The notes: generated by a model from the letters alone, not told the origin. A stretch of 64,000 nucleotides of DNA from Gemmatimonadota bacterium (GCA_029262195.1 JAJCZX010000030.1:667438-731437), one strand, 5' to 3'. Shown: positions 25,122 through 33,586, numbered from the stretch's first letter. Translations and numbers: made by a program.

Positions 25122-25195
25122 TCGGGACGCCCGGATTCGAACCGGGGACCACCTGAACCCCATTCAGGTACGCTACCGGACTGCGCCACGTCCCG
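25122..25195 (-). tRNA. tRNA-Pro (anticodon GGG)
   Basis: The minus strand folds as a full cloverleaf: acceptor CGGGACG/CGTCCCG with A discriminator, D-arm, anticodon stem CCTGA/TCAGG with loop ATGGGGT giving GGG, and T-arm CCCGG TTCGAAT CCGGG. CCA is not encoded. A terminator follows directly, and the 3' end plus terminator is repeated twice more downstream. Confidence 0.93.
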
Positions 25196-25350
25196 TTGAA
25201 AGTGGGGAAGAGGGTACGTCGGGAAGTGGGGATGGGGCCCACTTCATTTCTCAAACCCCTGCGCCTGGACAAACGCCTAGGCCGCGGAACAATATAACTA
25301 CAAACTGGGCGGGTCCGAAGTCCCGCCTGTCCTACACCTCCCGACCTCCT

Positions 25351-25369
25351 ACTGTCTAGTCAGACCAGT
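25351..25369 (+). promoter_or_regulatory. Candidate toxin-antitoxin operator
   Basis: An interrupted dyad, ACTG...CAGT with inner GTCT (25354-25357) and AGAC (25362-25365), lies 12 nt before the antitoxin ATG, with a TATATT box at 25370-25375. Phd/VapB antitoxins usually bind such sites to autorepress. Confidence 0.35.
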
Positions 25370-25380
25370 TATATTACTTC

Positions 25381-25656
25381 ATGTCCAAGATATACTCCAT
25401 CTACGAAGCCAAGGCCAAGTTCTCCGAAGTCCTGCGCCAGGTACGCGAGGGTCGGTCGGTGACAATCTCCTATCACGGCGAGCCGGTGGCAGAAATTCGC
25501 CCGCTGCAGCAAACTGATGAGACTGTCGCGGCGCGACTACAACACCTTGAGGAGCGAGGAGTTGTTATCAGACCTGGCGGTGGAGCTGAAAATTTGGGGA
25601 CGGTTGAACAAAGTCCCGGGGCTTTGAAGCGTTTCCTGCAGGACCGCAACGGATGA
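25381..25656 (+). CDS. Type II antitoxin, Phd/YefM-like
   Basis: The 91-residue protein starts MSKIYSIYEAKAKFSEVLRQV and has VTISYHGEPVAEIRPL, the Phd/YefM DNA-binding fold pattern. The C-terminal half, which would wrap the toxin, is family-variable and ends in a charged KRFLQDRNG tail. Its TGA overlaps the start of the VapC-type toxin (ATGA), as in typical toxin-antitoxin operons. It should neutralise that toxin and, with it, repress the operon. It lies 185 nt from the tRNA-Pro gene and its repeats, a position often used by inserted DNA. Confidence 0.88.
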   Translation: MSKIYSIYEAKAKFSEVLRQVREGRSVTISYHGEPVAEIRPLQQTDETVAARLQHLEERGVVIRPGGGAENLGTVEQSPGALKRFLQDRNG

Positions 25657-26033
25657 AAGTTGCCTACGTCGACACGTCCTGTATCATCGCCATTGCATTC
25701 AGAGAACCCGGCGCAAAAGACGTTCTGCACCGCCTGAAACGGTTCGACGAGTTGATCTCTTCAGACCTGATGTTCGCTGAACTGCGAAGTGCTTTCGCGA
25801 GGGAAAAAGTAGACTTCCCCGCCGAGCTTACATCTGCGGTGGGCCGACTTCTGCCGGATAGGCCCCTCGACGAAGAGTGCGAGCGGGCTCTTTCAGCCGG
25901 ATATCTACGAGGAGCCGACCTCTGGCACGTCGCATGTGCCCTTTTCATTGCCCCTCAACCCGAAATGATCCACTTCGTGTCGTTGGACCAAAGACAGACC
26001 GGAGTGGCTAAGAAACTGGGATTCAAACGATAG
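25653..26033 (+). CDS. vapC: VapC-type PIN-domain toxin
   Basis: This 126-residue PIN-domain protein keeps the four acidic metal-binding positions: D7 (YVDTS), E43 (FAELRSA), D89 (GADLWHVACA) and D112 (SLDQR). Such proteins are Mg2+/Mn2+-dependent ribonucleases that cut tRNA or rRNA when the antitoxin is lost. The length is normal and no motif is missing, so it should be active. It overlaps the Phd-like antitoxin by 4 nt. The cognate RNA cannot be read from sequence. Confidence 0.9.
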   Translation: MKVAYVDTSCIIAIAFREPGAKDVLHRLKRFDELISSDLMFAELRSAFAREKVDFPAELTSAVGRLLPDRPLDEECERALSAGYLRGADLWHVACALFIAPQPEMIHFVSLDQRQTGVAKKLGFKR

Positions 26034-26061
26034 TCCGTCTGTCAGTACGGTCAGTTCCGAC

Positions 26062-27069
26062 CTACTCCCTCTCAGCCTTCAACGTGGCCAACCTCCGTGT
26101 CGCCATTACATGCCCCGGATTCCGTTCTAACCAGCTTTCAAAACCGGCAATCGCCGCTTCTAGATCATCTTCAATGAAGAAATACGCATCGGAACGGCTT
26201 TCGTTCGGGATGTATTCGTCAGGGAACAGTTCCAGATTACGGTCGAACACCAGTAGTGCCTCGGAGTTGAAGTCTTTGCGGCTGAGCCTCCAACCGAATC
26301 CGTCCAGAACATCGGGGACCGCAAATGCCGCGTTAGACGAAACCAGGGCACCGAACTCGGCGAATGCTGCTTCTAACCCGAACCTTGCAAACTCTCTCTC
26401 CAACCGGATCAGGACCGTCACTCCAACGACACCCATTGATTCCGGGAAGAACTCCTCGTTCATCGCCGATACGGCCAGCGCATCTTCGTAATGCCCTGCG
26501 TCTCCTAACCCGATGGCAATATTGGATAAAACTCCAGAACGAAAATCGTAGGCATCGGCCCCGAAGTAGCGGTTGCGGAGTCTCCTGTATGTGTGCGTCA
26601 AACTATCTACCCCGCCCATCTCGTACGACGACGCCAACACGTCAGGCAGAGGACGAGGGTCAGTCCGTCCCGCATGACAGGTATAACATGTCACCTCAAG
26701 ATCCGGCGCAATGCGGTCGTCCAGTCCTGCCAGTCGGCTATTGATCTCGGCGACCATCTCCATCATTTCCCGAGCCTTAACTTTTTCGGGCTTCCGATCC
26801 GACGCCCAGTCCCAGGTTCCGGAAGGTTGTTCGCTGTCTCCAACATGGCAGAAAAGGCACCCCTGGCTTTGTCGGCGAGGAAGCCCCAATCCGCGAAGGT
26901 TCTGTTGCATAACCCGGCCCAAATCTCTGCGAGAAATGCCCTCCGGTAGCACCCGCAAATTGGAATACTCCGGTTGCTCCTGCTGCTGCACCGAATAAGC
27001 AAATTCGGGAGAAACGACGGCCAGCAAACCAGCGATAAGAACGAATTCACGAAGATTTCGAGACGTCAT
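26062..27069 (-). CDS. Di-haem cytochrome, reaction-centre cytochrome c subunit-like, with TPR tail
   Basis: The 335-residue exported protein (signal peptide to about residue 26) has two haem motifs, C71-LFC-H75 and C128-YTC-H132, in a context (NLRVLPEGISRRDLGRVMQ) of the photosynthetic reaction centre cytochrome c subunit family. The C-terminal half is helical and TPR-like. Family members with two haems are widespread in non-phototrophic Acidobacteriota and Gemmatimonadota and are presumed periplasmic electron carriers. A paralogue lies at 31818-32798. No pufLM or bacteriochlorophyll genes are near, so a photosynthetic role is not supported. Confidence 0.82.
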   Translation of the reverse strand: MTSRNLREFVLIAGLLAVVSPEFAYSVQQQEQPEYSNLRVLPEGISRRDLGRVMQQNLRGLGLPRRQSQGCLFCHVGDSEQPSGTWDWASDRKPEKVKAREMMEMVAEINSRLAGLDDRIAPDLEVTCYTCHAGRTDPRPLPDVLASSYEMGGVDSLTHTYRRLRNRYFGADAYDFRSGVLSNIAIGLGDAGHYEDALAVSAMNEEFFPESMGVVGVTVLIRLEREFARFGLEAAFAEFGALVSSNAAFAVPDVLDGFGWRLSRKDFNSEALLVFDRNLELFPDEYIPNESRSDAYFFIEDDLEAAIAGFESWLERNPGHVMATRRLATLKAERE

Positions 27070-27151
27070 CTTTTCCTCAGAAGATCGGGTTGATTGGATG
27101 TTACCCGATCAGAAGCGCCAGGATTGTTAGGGAACGGTTAGGAGCGGTCAT

Positions 27152-27247
27152 ACGGACAGTACGGACAGTACGGTCAGTACGGACAGACGGTCAGACGGTC
27201 AGACGGTCAGTACGGTCAGTACGGTCAGCACGGTCAGACGGTCAGTC
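27152..27247. repeat. Tandem 8-9 bp repeat array (TACGGTCAG/ACGGTCAG)
   Basis: About eleven units of TACGGWCAG (9 bp) and ACGGTCAG (8 bp) run in tandem in the 300-bp gap (27070-27369) between a cytochrome gene and a PadR gene. The unit resembles short repeats at 24601-24640 and 26040-26055. It has no spacer pattern. Apart from it and a candidate operator nothing is seen in this gap. Confidence 0.9.
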
Positions 27248-27317
27248 CCGACCTCTCGACTTCCCTCCCGTCGGAACCCTCTCTATTTTTCTGGGTATTC
27301 CACTCAACACTATATCG

Positions 27318-27343
27318 TGTCGCGATGGAGCATCAGTGCGACA
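27318..27343 (+). promoter_or_regulatory. Candidate PadR operator
   Basis: TGTCGC (27318-27323) and GCGACA (27338-27343) form an inverted repeat 27 nt before the PadR start. A nearby ACAC-TATATC-GTGT dyad (27307-27320) could be part of the same region. Inferred from position only. Confidence 0.35.
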
Positions 27344-27369
27344 GTAGAGGCTAAGAAAGGCCACGAAAA

Positions 27370-27741
27370 ATGGGCAACACTGCCAACGTAGACGAGCATT
27401 TACCCCTTTCCGAGCAGGCGTTCCAAATCCTTCTTTCGCTTTTGGACCGTGATCTTCACGGTTATGCGATAATCAAGGACGTTGAAGAACGCACCAGCGG
27501 GGGAATCGTTCTCAGCGCCAGCACGCTTTATTCGGCGATCAAGCGGATGCGAAACGCAAAGCTAATCAAGGAATTGAGCAAGCGACCCAGCCCCGATCTT
27601 GATGACGAAAGACGTCGTTATTACGCGATTAGCGCGTTTGGCAAGAGGGTTGCCCGCGCTGAAGCGGAACGGGTGTCTGCGCTGGCGGACATGGCCCGGG
27701 CAAAAAGCCTCATCGGCGGTGGAGTACGGCACGCAAGATGA
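27370..27741 (+). CDS. PadR-family transcriptional regulator
   Basis: The 123-residue protein has the PadR pattern LSEQAFQILLSLLDRDLHGYAIIKDVEE and SASTLYSAIKRMRNAKLI, followed by the wing RRRYYAISAFGKRVARAE and a C-terminal helix. It is first in a two-gene operon with an ADOP-type permease, whose ATG overlaps its stop by 4 nt, as in the two other pairs. Start ATG 27370 lies after AAAGG. It most likely represses this operon in response to an unknown ligand. Confidence 0.88.
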   Translation: MGNTANVDEHLPLSEQAFQILLSLLDRDLHGYAIIKDVEERTSGGIVLSASTLYSAIKRMRNAKLIKELSKRPSPDLDDERRRYYAISAFGKRVARAEAERVSALADMARAKSLIGGGVRHAR

Positions 27742-30461
27742 AGGGAAAGTCCCTCCCGCCCCGCCCACCGGTCGCCGTCAGGCTGTTTGACCGTTTGCTC
27801 GAATTGGTTCTGCCCAAAGGTTCCTGGACCGAACACGCAGAAACCGTGGAAGTTTTTTCGGACCTCTACGTGCGTACACCAAGAAGAAAAAAGCCCGCGA
27901 TGCTTTTCCGAGAACTCAGAGGGCTTGCCCGTCTTTTCAGCGCCCGACTTACCTTCCAACGAGAGGCAAACCGCCACATGCCCAAACATCCACCATTCTT
28001 CAACCGGTTCTCCGACACATTTGCCGGTATTCAACATGCCATTCGCGGTCTGGCCAACAATCCCGGCTACACTTTCGCCTTTGTGCTGACCCTGGGCCTG
28101 GGGATCGGTGCCAACACTGCGATCTTCAGTATCGTCAACGGCGTTCTGCTTCAGCCTCTACCCTACCCCGACGCCGATCGGATCATGTACATGAAGCAAC
28201 CGGCGCGTCTGGCTGGCACAGAAAACTCTCTCTTCAGTTTCCCCGAACTCGCTGAATACCGCGCGGAGTCCCGGACGATTTCCGAATTTGTAGAATTCGG
28301 CGATTGGACATTCACCGTCGTCGGGCATGGGGATCCCCACCGCGCGACAGGCGGTCTGGTTTCAGCTAACTATTTTGACGTACTCGGCATTCGACCTCAG
28401 CTGGGCCGAACTCTGACAATAGAAGACGAAGACCGAGCCGCAACGCCGATAGCGGTTTTGACTCATGAGTACTGGGTGCGGGTATTCGGGAGCGATCCCG
28501 ATGCGATCGGTACCAGCTTCGAGCTCAACTCGAAACCCGTAACCATCGTGGGCGTGCTCGAACCAGGATCCCACTACGCCGGGCGCCGCAAGCAAGACTT
28601 CTATGTCAACTACGCGTCCAACGACCACTACGTGGGCGCGTCAATGCAGGACGACAGGACCCACAGAATGACCGACGCTTTTGCTCTGCTGGCACCGGGT
28701 GCGACGCTTGAGCAAGCCCGCACAGAGTTGGGAGCATTGAATGATCGATTCCATGAGGCGTTTCCCCAGGACTATCCGGAAAGATTCGGGTTCGACCTTG
28801 ACGTTCTGCCGTGGCGTGAGCAACTGACTTCAAGCGCCCGGCCCACGTTGTTGATGCTCCTTGGAGCAGTGGGAATGGTGTTGCTAATCGCATGCGCTAA
28901 CGTTGCCAACCTGACGCTTACCAGACTTGTCAAACGTGAACGTGAGTTCGCGGTCCGTGCTGCCCTGGGTGCAGGGAAGGGACAGCTCCGCAAGCAGCTC
29001 CTTACCGAGACGCTTCTGCTGTCGCTGGCAGGTGCTGGATTCGGCCTCGTCGTCGCCAAGGGTAGCCTGGATTTGCTGGTGTCTTACACATCCCGTTTCA
29101 CACTTCGAACCGGCGAAATTGGACTCGACATGTCAGTGCTCGGATTCACGCTGCTCGTGGCCGTGGGTGCGGCGGTGCTTTTCGCTTTTGGACCCGGCCT
29201 CCCATTTTCGAAGGACCTCGGCTCGTCTCTCACGTCTGCGGGCTCCGGTCGGGCTTCCGGCGGAGTCGCACGCAGAAGAGCGCAGAAACTACTTGTAGTT
29301 AGCCAACTGACTGTTTCCTTCGTACTGCTCATCGGTGCCGGACTCCTTGTAAGAAGCCTCGTTAACCTCACTCGAGTTGACCCGGGATTCGACCTTGAAA
29401 ACGTAGTTACAATGGACGCGATCGACTTTTCGGGAGGGCGAATCAACAACGCGCGGGAGTGGAACCGACAGGTATTCACTGAAATTCGACGCCAACTCAA
29501 AGGGTACCCCGGCGTAAGGTCCGTAGCCGTCGCCAACGCTGTTCCCTTCAAAACACAGTCGCCGCGGCCAGCTACCATCCGGGTCGAAGGACGCCAGGAA
29601 GACGGAATCCAGTCACCTGCCGCTGCGTTTATCAGCATCAGCCCGGATTACTTTGAGACCATCGGGACACGGCTCTTGCGGGGTCGCGACTTCACCATGA
29701 GTGACGACACGTTGAGCGCCAACGTCGCGATTCTCAATGCCACGATGGCCGAGGCTTATTTCGGAGACGACAATCCGCTCGGCAGACGTATTGCTTTTCT
29801 TGGAAACCAGGGGAATTGGGGAGAATGGCACACAATAGTCGGGATCGCGGCCGACACGAAATCATTCGGTCTCAACGGTTCTGATGTCGGCGTTGTCTAC
29901 CGCCCCGCTGATCAAAACTTCTGGGGATCAACAATCGCAATCCGGACCATCGGCGACCCAATGTTGCTGGTCGAGAATGCACGAGAGATCATTCGTCAGA
30001 TTGACCCTAACCGCCCCGTGGAAAACTTCGCGACACTGGGCGACCTTAGGTCAGAAGACATTGCTCCATGGCGTTTGAACACAACGCTGTTCTCAACATT
30101 CGCTCTGTTGGCCCTGGTTATCGCGGCCGTTGGCATCGCCGGTGTACTGGCATTCAATGTTAGCCAGAGGACCAACGAATTCGGAATTAGGATGTCCCTG
30201 GGCGCCGACAGATCTAACGTATTGATGATGGTATTGAATGAGGGAACCAAGATGGCCGCAATAGGCGTGGTGACCGGGGGCGTGGTAGCCTACGGTTTGA
30301 CACGTTTGATGACCGGCCTGCTGTTCGAAGTCGAACCGGTAGATCCCGCGACCTTTGCGGGTGTGGCAGTATTACTTCTGGGAGTAGCTGGAGTGGGCTC
30401 GTTTCTCCCAGCACGAAAAGCCACCCTGGTCAATCCAATCGACGCGCTAAAAAGCGAATAG
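27738..30461 (+). CDS. ADOP-type duplicated FtsX/MacB permease
   Basis: The 907-residue product has a cytoplasmic prefix (VRLFDRLLELVLPKGSWTEHAETV...), a first helix near residue 115 (LTLGLGIGANTAIFSIVNGVLL), a MacB-like periplasmic domain, an FtsX block (about 370-490), a second periplasmic domain and a final FtsX block (about 780-900) ending ATLVNPIDALKSE. It is the third PadR-coupled duplicated permease of the window, about as diverged from the others as they are from each other. No ABC ATPase is adjacent. It converges with the tyrA gene across a repeat-rich hairpin. Confidence 0.88.
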   Translation: MKGKSLPPRPPVAVRLFDRLLELVLPKGSWTEHAETVEVFSDLYVRTPRRKKPAMLFRELRGLARLFSARLTFQREANRHMPKHPPFFNRFSDTFAGIQHAIRGLANNPGYTFAFVLTLGLGIGANTAIFSIVNGVLLQPLPYPDADRIMYMKQPARLAGTENSLFSFPELAEYRAESRTISEFVEFGDWTFTVVGHGDPHRATGGLVSANYFDVLGIRPQLGRTLTIEDEDRAATPIAVLTHEYWVRVFGSDPDAIGTSFELNSKPVTIVGVLEPGSHYAGRRKQDFYVNYASNDHYVGASMQDDRTHRMTDAFALLAPGATLEQARTELGALNDRFHEAFPQDYPERFGFDLDVLPWREQLTSSARPTLLMLLGAVGMVLLIACANVANLTLTRLVKREREFAVRAALGAGKGQLRKQLLTETLLLSLAGAGFGLVVAKGSLDLLVSYTSRFTLRTGEIGLDMSVLGFTLLVAVGAAVLFAFGPGLPFSKDLGSSLTSAGSGRASGGVARRRAQKLLVVSQLTVSFVLLIGAGLLVRSLVNLTRVDPGFDLENVVTMDAIDFSGGRINNAREWNRQVFTEIRRQLKGYPGVRSVAVANAVPFKTQSPRPATIRVEGRQEDGIQSPAAAFISISPDYFETIGTRLLRGRDFTMSDDTLSANVAILNATMAEAYFGDDNPLGRRIAFLGNQGNWGEWHTIVGIAADTKSFGLNGSDVGVVYRPADQNFWGSTIAIRTIGDPMLLVENAREIIRQIDPNRPVENFATLGDLRSEDIAPWRLNTTLFSTFALLALVIAAVGIAGVLAFNVSQRTNEFGIRMSLGADRSNVLMMVLNEGTKMAAIGVVTGGVVAYGLTRLMTGLLFEVEPVDPATFAGVAVLLLGVAGVGSFLPARKATLVNPIDALKSE

Positions 30462-30474
30462 CACATCTCCTCAA

Positions 30475-30513
30475 CCCCTCCACCCCTCATATGTCTGTTG
30501 AGGGATGGAGGGA
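30475..30513. terminator. Hairpin between convergent genes
   Basis: CCCCTCCACCCCTCA (30475-30489) pairs with TGAGGGATGGAGGGA (30499-30513), 13 of 15 positions, loop 9 nt. It lies between the permease stop (+) and the tyrA stop (-), so it may end both transcripts; no strong U-tract. Confidence 0.5.
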
Positions 30514-30524
30514 GTGTGGGATGA

Positions 30525-31628
30525 TCATTTCCCTTCCCAGTTTTCAAACATTTCTTCGCCGCGTTTCATCAACTCCACAAATCCTTCTTCGTCGCGGTTC
30601 GCAACGACATCTCGTATATGGTTGGCGACTCGGACCATGTGATCGAGGGCTACTCCGCCAGACTCGTTGAGAGCTTGAATTCCGTAATACATGTTAGGGT
30701 TTTCGGAAGCCACCTGCCGAGCGATCGACAGTTGGGCATCGAAGGTTGTGCTGGAAGTAGCTGCCAGTTGGGGGAGCGATTCCCTGCACTCATCGAGAAC
30801 GCTGAAGAACGTGATGTTCAGCGCATGTGACAGGCCAAGAACGAAGGAGATGATCCTGTCGTGTTCTTCCAAGGTCATCTCCACCTGAGAGACCATGGTG
30901 TTCGCGAAAAGATTGCGAGCTTCGTCAGTCGCTTCTCTGCACCCAACATCCACGAACACGATGTGTCTCCCTGAAAGCAGTTCAGTCGATGGCCCGAACA
31001 TCGGATGAACCGAGGTAACCTTTACACCGGCCTGTTGCAGACGCCCGAGAACATCTTTTTGCGGTGATTTCAGTGAGCCGACATCAAATACGATTCCTGT
31101 CGGTTTGTGGATAAGGAGTTCTTCGAGAACCGAGGCGGTGTTACCGAGCGAAACTGAGACCACTACCAGGTCATGATTCAGTTCAACGCTTTTCCAATCG
31201 CCAACATTTCGGTATTCGGTGTCTCCACCCGCAGGATCAGATATCTCGACGTTGTAGCCCTGGGACGCGAGATACCTTGAGAACCACCGCCCCATTCGGC
31301 CGGCGCCACCGATGATCAGTACCCTTTTCCCCTCGCCACCGCCCAGGGACACGATACGGTCCTTTTCCTGGACCTCAAGGGAGATGCCAATCAACTGGCT
31401 CAACAATTCACCGCACACTTTTTCGGGAAGCCCGCACTCTTCGGCGTAACGCCTGGTGCGTTGCATGACTTCTTTCTCCTGCTGGAAATCCCTTGTGGTA
31501 CGCCCAAGAGCTTCTTTGGTCCTGCCGATGTCCAACGCCACATCCCGCCGCCTGGCGACAGTAGCTATGATCTCTCTATCCAAATCGGCAAGTTCCTGAC
31601 GAAGCTCGCTCAACCTTTCTTCAGACAT
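30525..31628 (-). CDS. tyrA: Chorismate mutase / prephenate dehydrogenase (T-protein)
   Basis: From ATG 31628 (GGAG 6 nt upstream) the protein has 367 residues. An N-terminal AroQ chorismate mutase helix bundle (about 1-90: LRQELADLDREIIATVARRRDVALDIG) is fused to a NAD-binding prephenate dehydrogenase (IIGGAGRMGRWF; SVHPMFGPS; SHALN). This is the bifunctional T-protein architecture that makes 4-hydroxyphenylpyruvate on the tyrosine path in the cytoplasm. The frame stays open to 32201, but that extension has no similarity, overlaps the divergent cytochrome gene and lacks a ribosome site. It diverges from the cytochrome with 189 nt between. Confidence 0.92.
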   Translation of the reverse strand: MSEERLSELRQELADLDREIIATVARRRDVALDIGRTKEALGRTTRDFQQEKEVMQRTRRYAEECGLPEKVCGELLSQLIGISLEVQEKDRIVSLGGGEGKRVLIIGGAGRMGRWFSRYLASQGYNVEISDPAGGDTEYRNVGDWKSVELNHDLVVVSVSLGNTASVLEELLIHKPTGIVFDVGSLKSPQKDVLGRLQQAGVKVTSVHPMFGPSTELLSGRHIVFVDVGCREATDEARNLFANTMVSQVEMTLEEHDRIISFVLGLSHALNITFFSVLDECRESLPQLAATSSTTFDAQLSIARQVASENPNMYYGIQALNESGGVALDHMVRVANHIRDVVANRDEEGFVELMKRGEEMFENWEGK

Positions 31629-31817
31629 TCTAATCTCCAAAATCTTGCTTTCATTGGCCTTCCTTCCACCAAACAACCGATTTTGGCCAAAAAAGTTTCT
31701 TTTCCGCTGAATTAAGCTCCACAGTTCCCTGACATCGCCCGCACACGCAGCACACCCACAACGACGCCCCGCTCTCCATACTAATAGGTCCGAAACGCCC
31801 CAAACCGGAGTTCTATC

Positions 31818-32798
31818 ATGAAGCCAGGCAAATCGACACTTATCGCAATTATCGCCCTCGCCACGCTGCCCAGCCTTGCGAAGCCCCTCAACGCTCAGTT
31901 CCCTCCTGATTCCCTCACCAACCTTCAGGTCCTGCCTGAAGACATGAGCGTCGGCGCACTGATCAACGTGATGCGCGGTTTTTCCGGAGCGTTGGGAGTT
32001 CGCTGCCAGTACTGCCACGTAGGTGAAGCCAACCAACCACTGGCACAGTTCGATTTCGCATCGGATGAGAAAGAGACAAAAGAAAAAGCGCGGGTGATGC
32101 TTCGAATGCTGGGACACATAAACGGCGAACATCTGGACGAACTTCCGAGTCGCTCCGAGGTTGCTGTCGAGGTGAGTTGCGAAACCTGCCACAGGGGGCA
32201 AGCACGACCGGTTTTGATAAGTGATTCACTCCGGTACGCCTATCGCAACGGCGGAGTTGACGCCCTGGAAACTTCTTACAGAGAACTTCGAAACCGTTAC
32301 TACGGCTCCCACACCTATGACTTCCGCTCGTTCATTCTCAGCAATCTGGCCAATGAGATGGGGCGGGCAGGTAACTTTGCCGATGTGGAACAGGTGATGG
32401 CGTTGAATCTCGAATTTTTCCCGGATAACCCTAGAGTACGGGGAGCCTATGCGATGGCGTCAGTGGAAGCCGCTATGAATACCAGCGGCGCCGCCGCAGG
32501 AAGAGCGGCTTTCGACGATGCACTGGGCCGTTTCTCCGCCGCGCTTTTTACCGACAACGCCCTGAACGCAATGGGATACCGACTTCTTGGATCGGGGAAA
32601 ACAGCTGAAGCCGTGGAGGTCTTCAAGATCAACACAGAGCTTCATCCCAATTCCGCGAACGCCTTCGACAGCCTGGGCGAGGGCCACATGAACAACGGTG
32701 ACAGGGACGAGGCAATAGCGGCATATGAGAAATCGTTGGAGTTGAATCCGCAAAACCCCAACGCTGTATCGACCCTGGAAAGGCTTAGAGCAAACTAG
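31818..32798 (+). CDS. Di-haem cytochrome, reaction-centre cytochrome c subunit-like, with TPR tail
   Basis: The 326-residue protein has a signal peptide (cleavage near LNAQ), the NLQVLPEDMSVGALINVM family start, haem motifs C63-QYC-H67 and C121-ETC-H125, and a helical C-terminus with at least one good TPR (about 265-320: AFDSLGEGHMNNGDRDEAIAAYEKSLELNP). It is a paralogue of the protein at 26062-27069, but with clearer TPRs. It should sit in the periplasm and carry electrons or scaffold a complex. It is transcribed away from tyrA and followed by a DUF1326 gene 76 nt downstream. Confidence 0.83.
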   Translation: MKPGKSTLIAIIALATLPSLAKPLNAQFPPDSLTNLQVLPEDMSVGALINVMRGFSGALGVRCQYCHVGEANQPLAQFDFASDEKETKEKARVMLRMLGHINGEHLDELPSRSEVAVEVSCETCHRGQARPVLISDSLRYAYRNGGVDALETSYRELRNRYYGSHTYDFRSFILSNLANEMGRAGNFADVEQVMALNLEFFPDNPRVRGAYAMASVEAAMNTSGAAAGRAAFDDALGRFSAALFTDNALNAMGYRLLGSGKTAEAVEVFKINTELHPNSANAFDSLGEGHMNNGDRDEAIAAYEKSLELNPQNPNAVSTLERLRAN

Positions 32799-32874
32799 AC
32801 CCCCCGGCACCCCACGGCAGGAGTTTGGTAGTAAATTCCCAATTCCTTCAAACAACTGCCGCGGGAGTCTGTCT

Positions 32875-33504
32875 ATGTCGGACCAGGGTAACTCGCCAAC
32901 CTCATGGTGGGCTAAGGGCCTTCTTTTCGAGAATTGCAACTGTCAGGTGGTGTGTCCGGGACATGTCCACTTTGATCAGGACTGCACAAACGAACGGTGC
33001 GTTGGTTACTGGGCAATCAGATTCGACGAAGGTGAATTCGGGCCAACATCAATCGCAGGTACCAGCGCGGTCATCGCCTACGACTCCCCCAGGCATATGA
33101 TTGACGGCGGTTGGATCGAAAACATCATCATCGACGAAAGAGCTTCTTCCGACCAACGAGCGGCCATCGAAGCAATCCTCACCGGGCAGGCCGGTGGCCC
33201 CTGGACCAAACTCGGCCAGTTCGTGGGAGAACGTGGCCCAACCCAGTTCGTTCCGATCGAAATAGAGGAGGACGCCGGGAGAAAAAGCGTCTCCGTCAAA
33301 GGCATTCTTTCTGCAACGATCGAGCACCTGCGCGGCCGTGACCGGGAACAACCCGTGACCTTCAGCAACATGTTCAATCAGATCCACAACCCCACGCAGG
33401 TCATCGCCACGGGCCAAACGAAATACGACGATGGCACCATCGTTGTGGACACCAACGGCACCCACTCCCTCTACTCAAACTTCAACTGGTCGGTGGGAAA
33501 GTGA
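32875..33504 (+). CDS. DUF1326 domain protein
   Basis: This 209-residue soluble protein shows the DUF1326 pattern: WWAKGLLFENCNCQVVCPGHV at the start with a C-x-C-x3-C cluster, then GYWAIRFDEG and a beta-rich rest ending YSNFNWSVGK. The function of DUF1326 is unknown; the cysteines suggest metal binding. It is followed by a DUF2182 membrane protein gene, a pairing that recurs in many genomes and points to a joint role, perhaps in metal handling. The start ATG has GGAG (in gccgcgggagtc) about 10 nt upstream. Confidence 0.85.
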   Translation: MSDQGNSPTSWWAKGLLFENCNCQVVCPGHVHFDQDCTNERCVGYWAIRFDEGEFGPTSIAGTSAVIAYDSPRHMIDGGWIENIIIDERASSDQRAAIEAILTGQAGGPWTKLGQFVGERGPTQFVPIEIEEDAGRKSVSVKGILSATIEHLRGRDREQPVTFSNMFNQIHNPTQVIATGQTKYDDGTIVVDTNGTHSLYSNFNWSVGK

Positions 33505-33586
33505 ACCCCTTCCGAGCCACCTTGCCCCCGTGCTACAGTGCCGCGAAGCCTTCCACCGTTCACCCCTTCCACCGCTCACCCAGCAG

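Noticed and set aside
24594..25189. Minus-strand reading frames of 189 and 91 codons with internal repeats (SRLKKGPALLAPFL...RWAD).
   Set aside because: They run through the tRNA-Pro gene and the repeated tRNA 3' end/terminator units; the apparent protein repeats are the DNA repeats translated. Such frames are common artefacts next to tRNA genes.
27152..27247. Regular short repeats that could suggest a CRISPR array.
   Set aside because: Units are 8-9 bp, directly adjacent, with no spacers; no cas genes are present.
31629..32201. N-terminal extension of the chorismate mutase/prephenate dehydrogenase frame.
   Set aside because: It is not similar to any known domain, overlaps the divergent cytochrome gene and lacks a ribosome site, while ATG 31628 has GGAG and begins at the family start.
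26062..32798. Cytochrome genes as evidence of a photosynthesis cluster.
   Set aside because: No pufLM, bch, crt or puh genes are near; di-haem members of this family are frequent in non-phototrophs.
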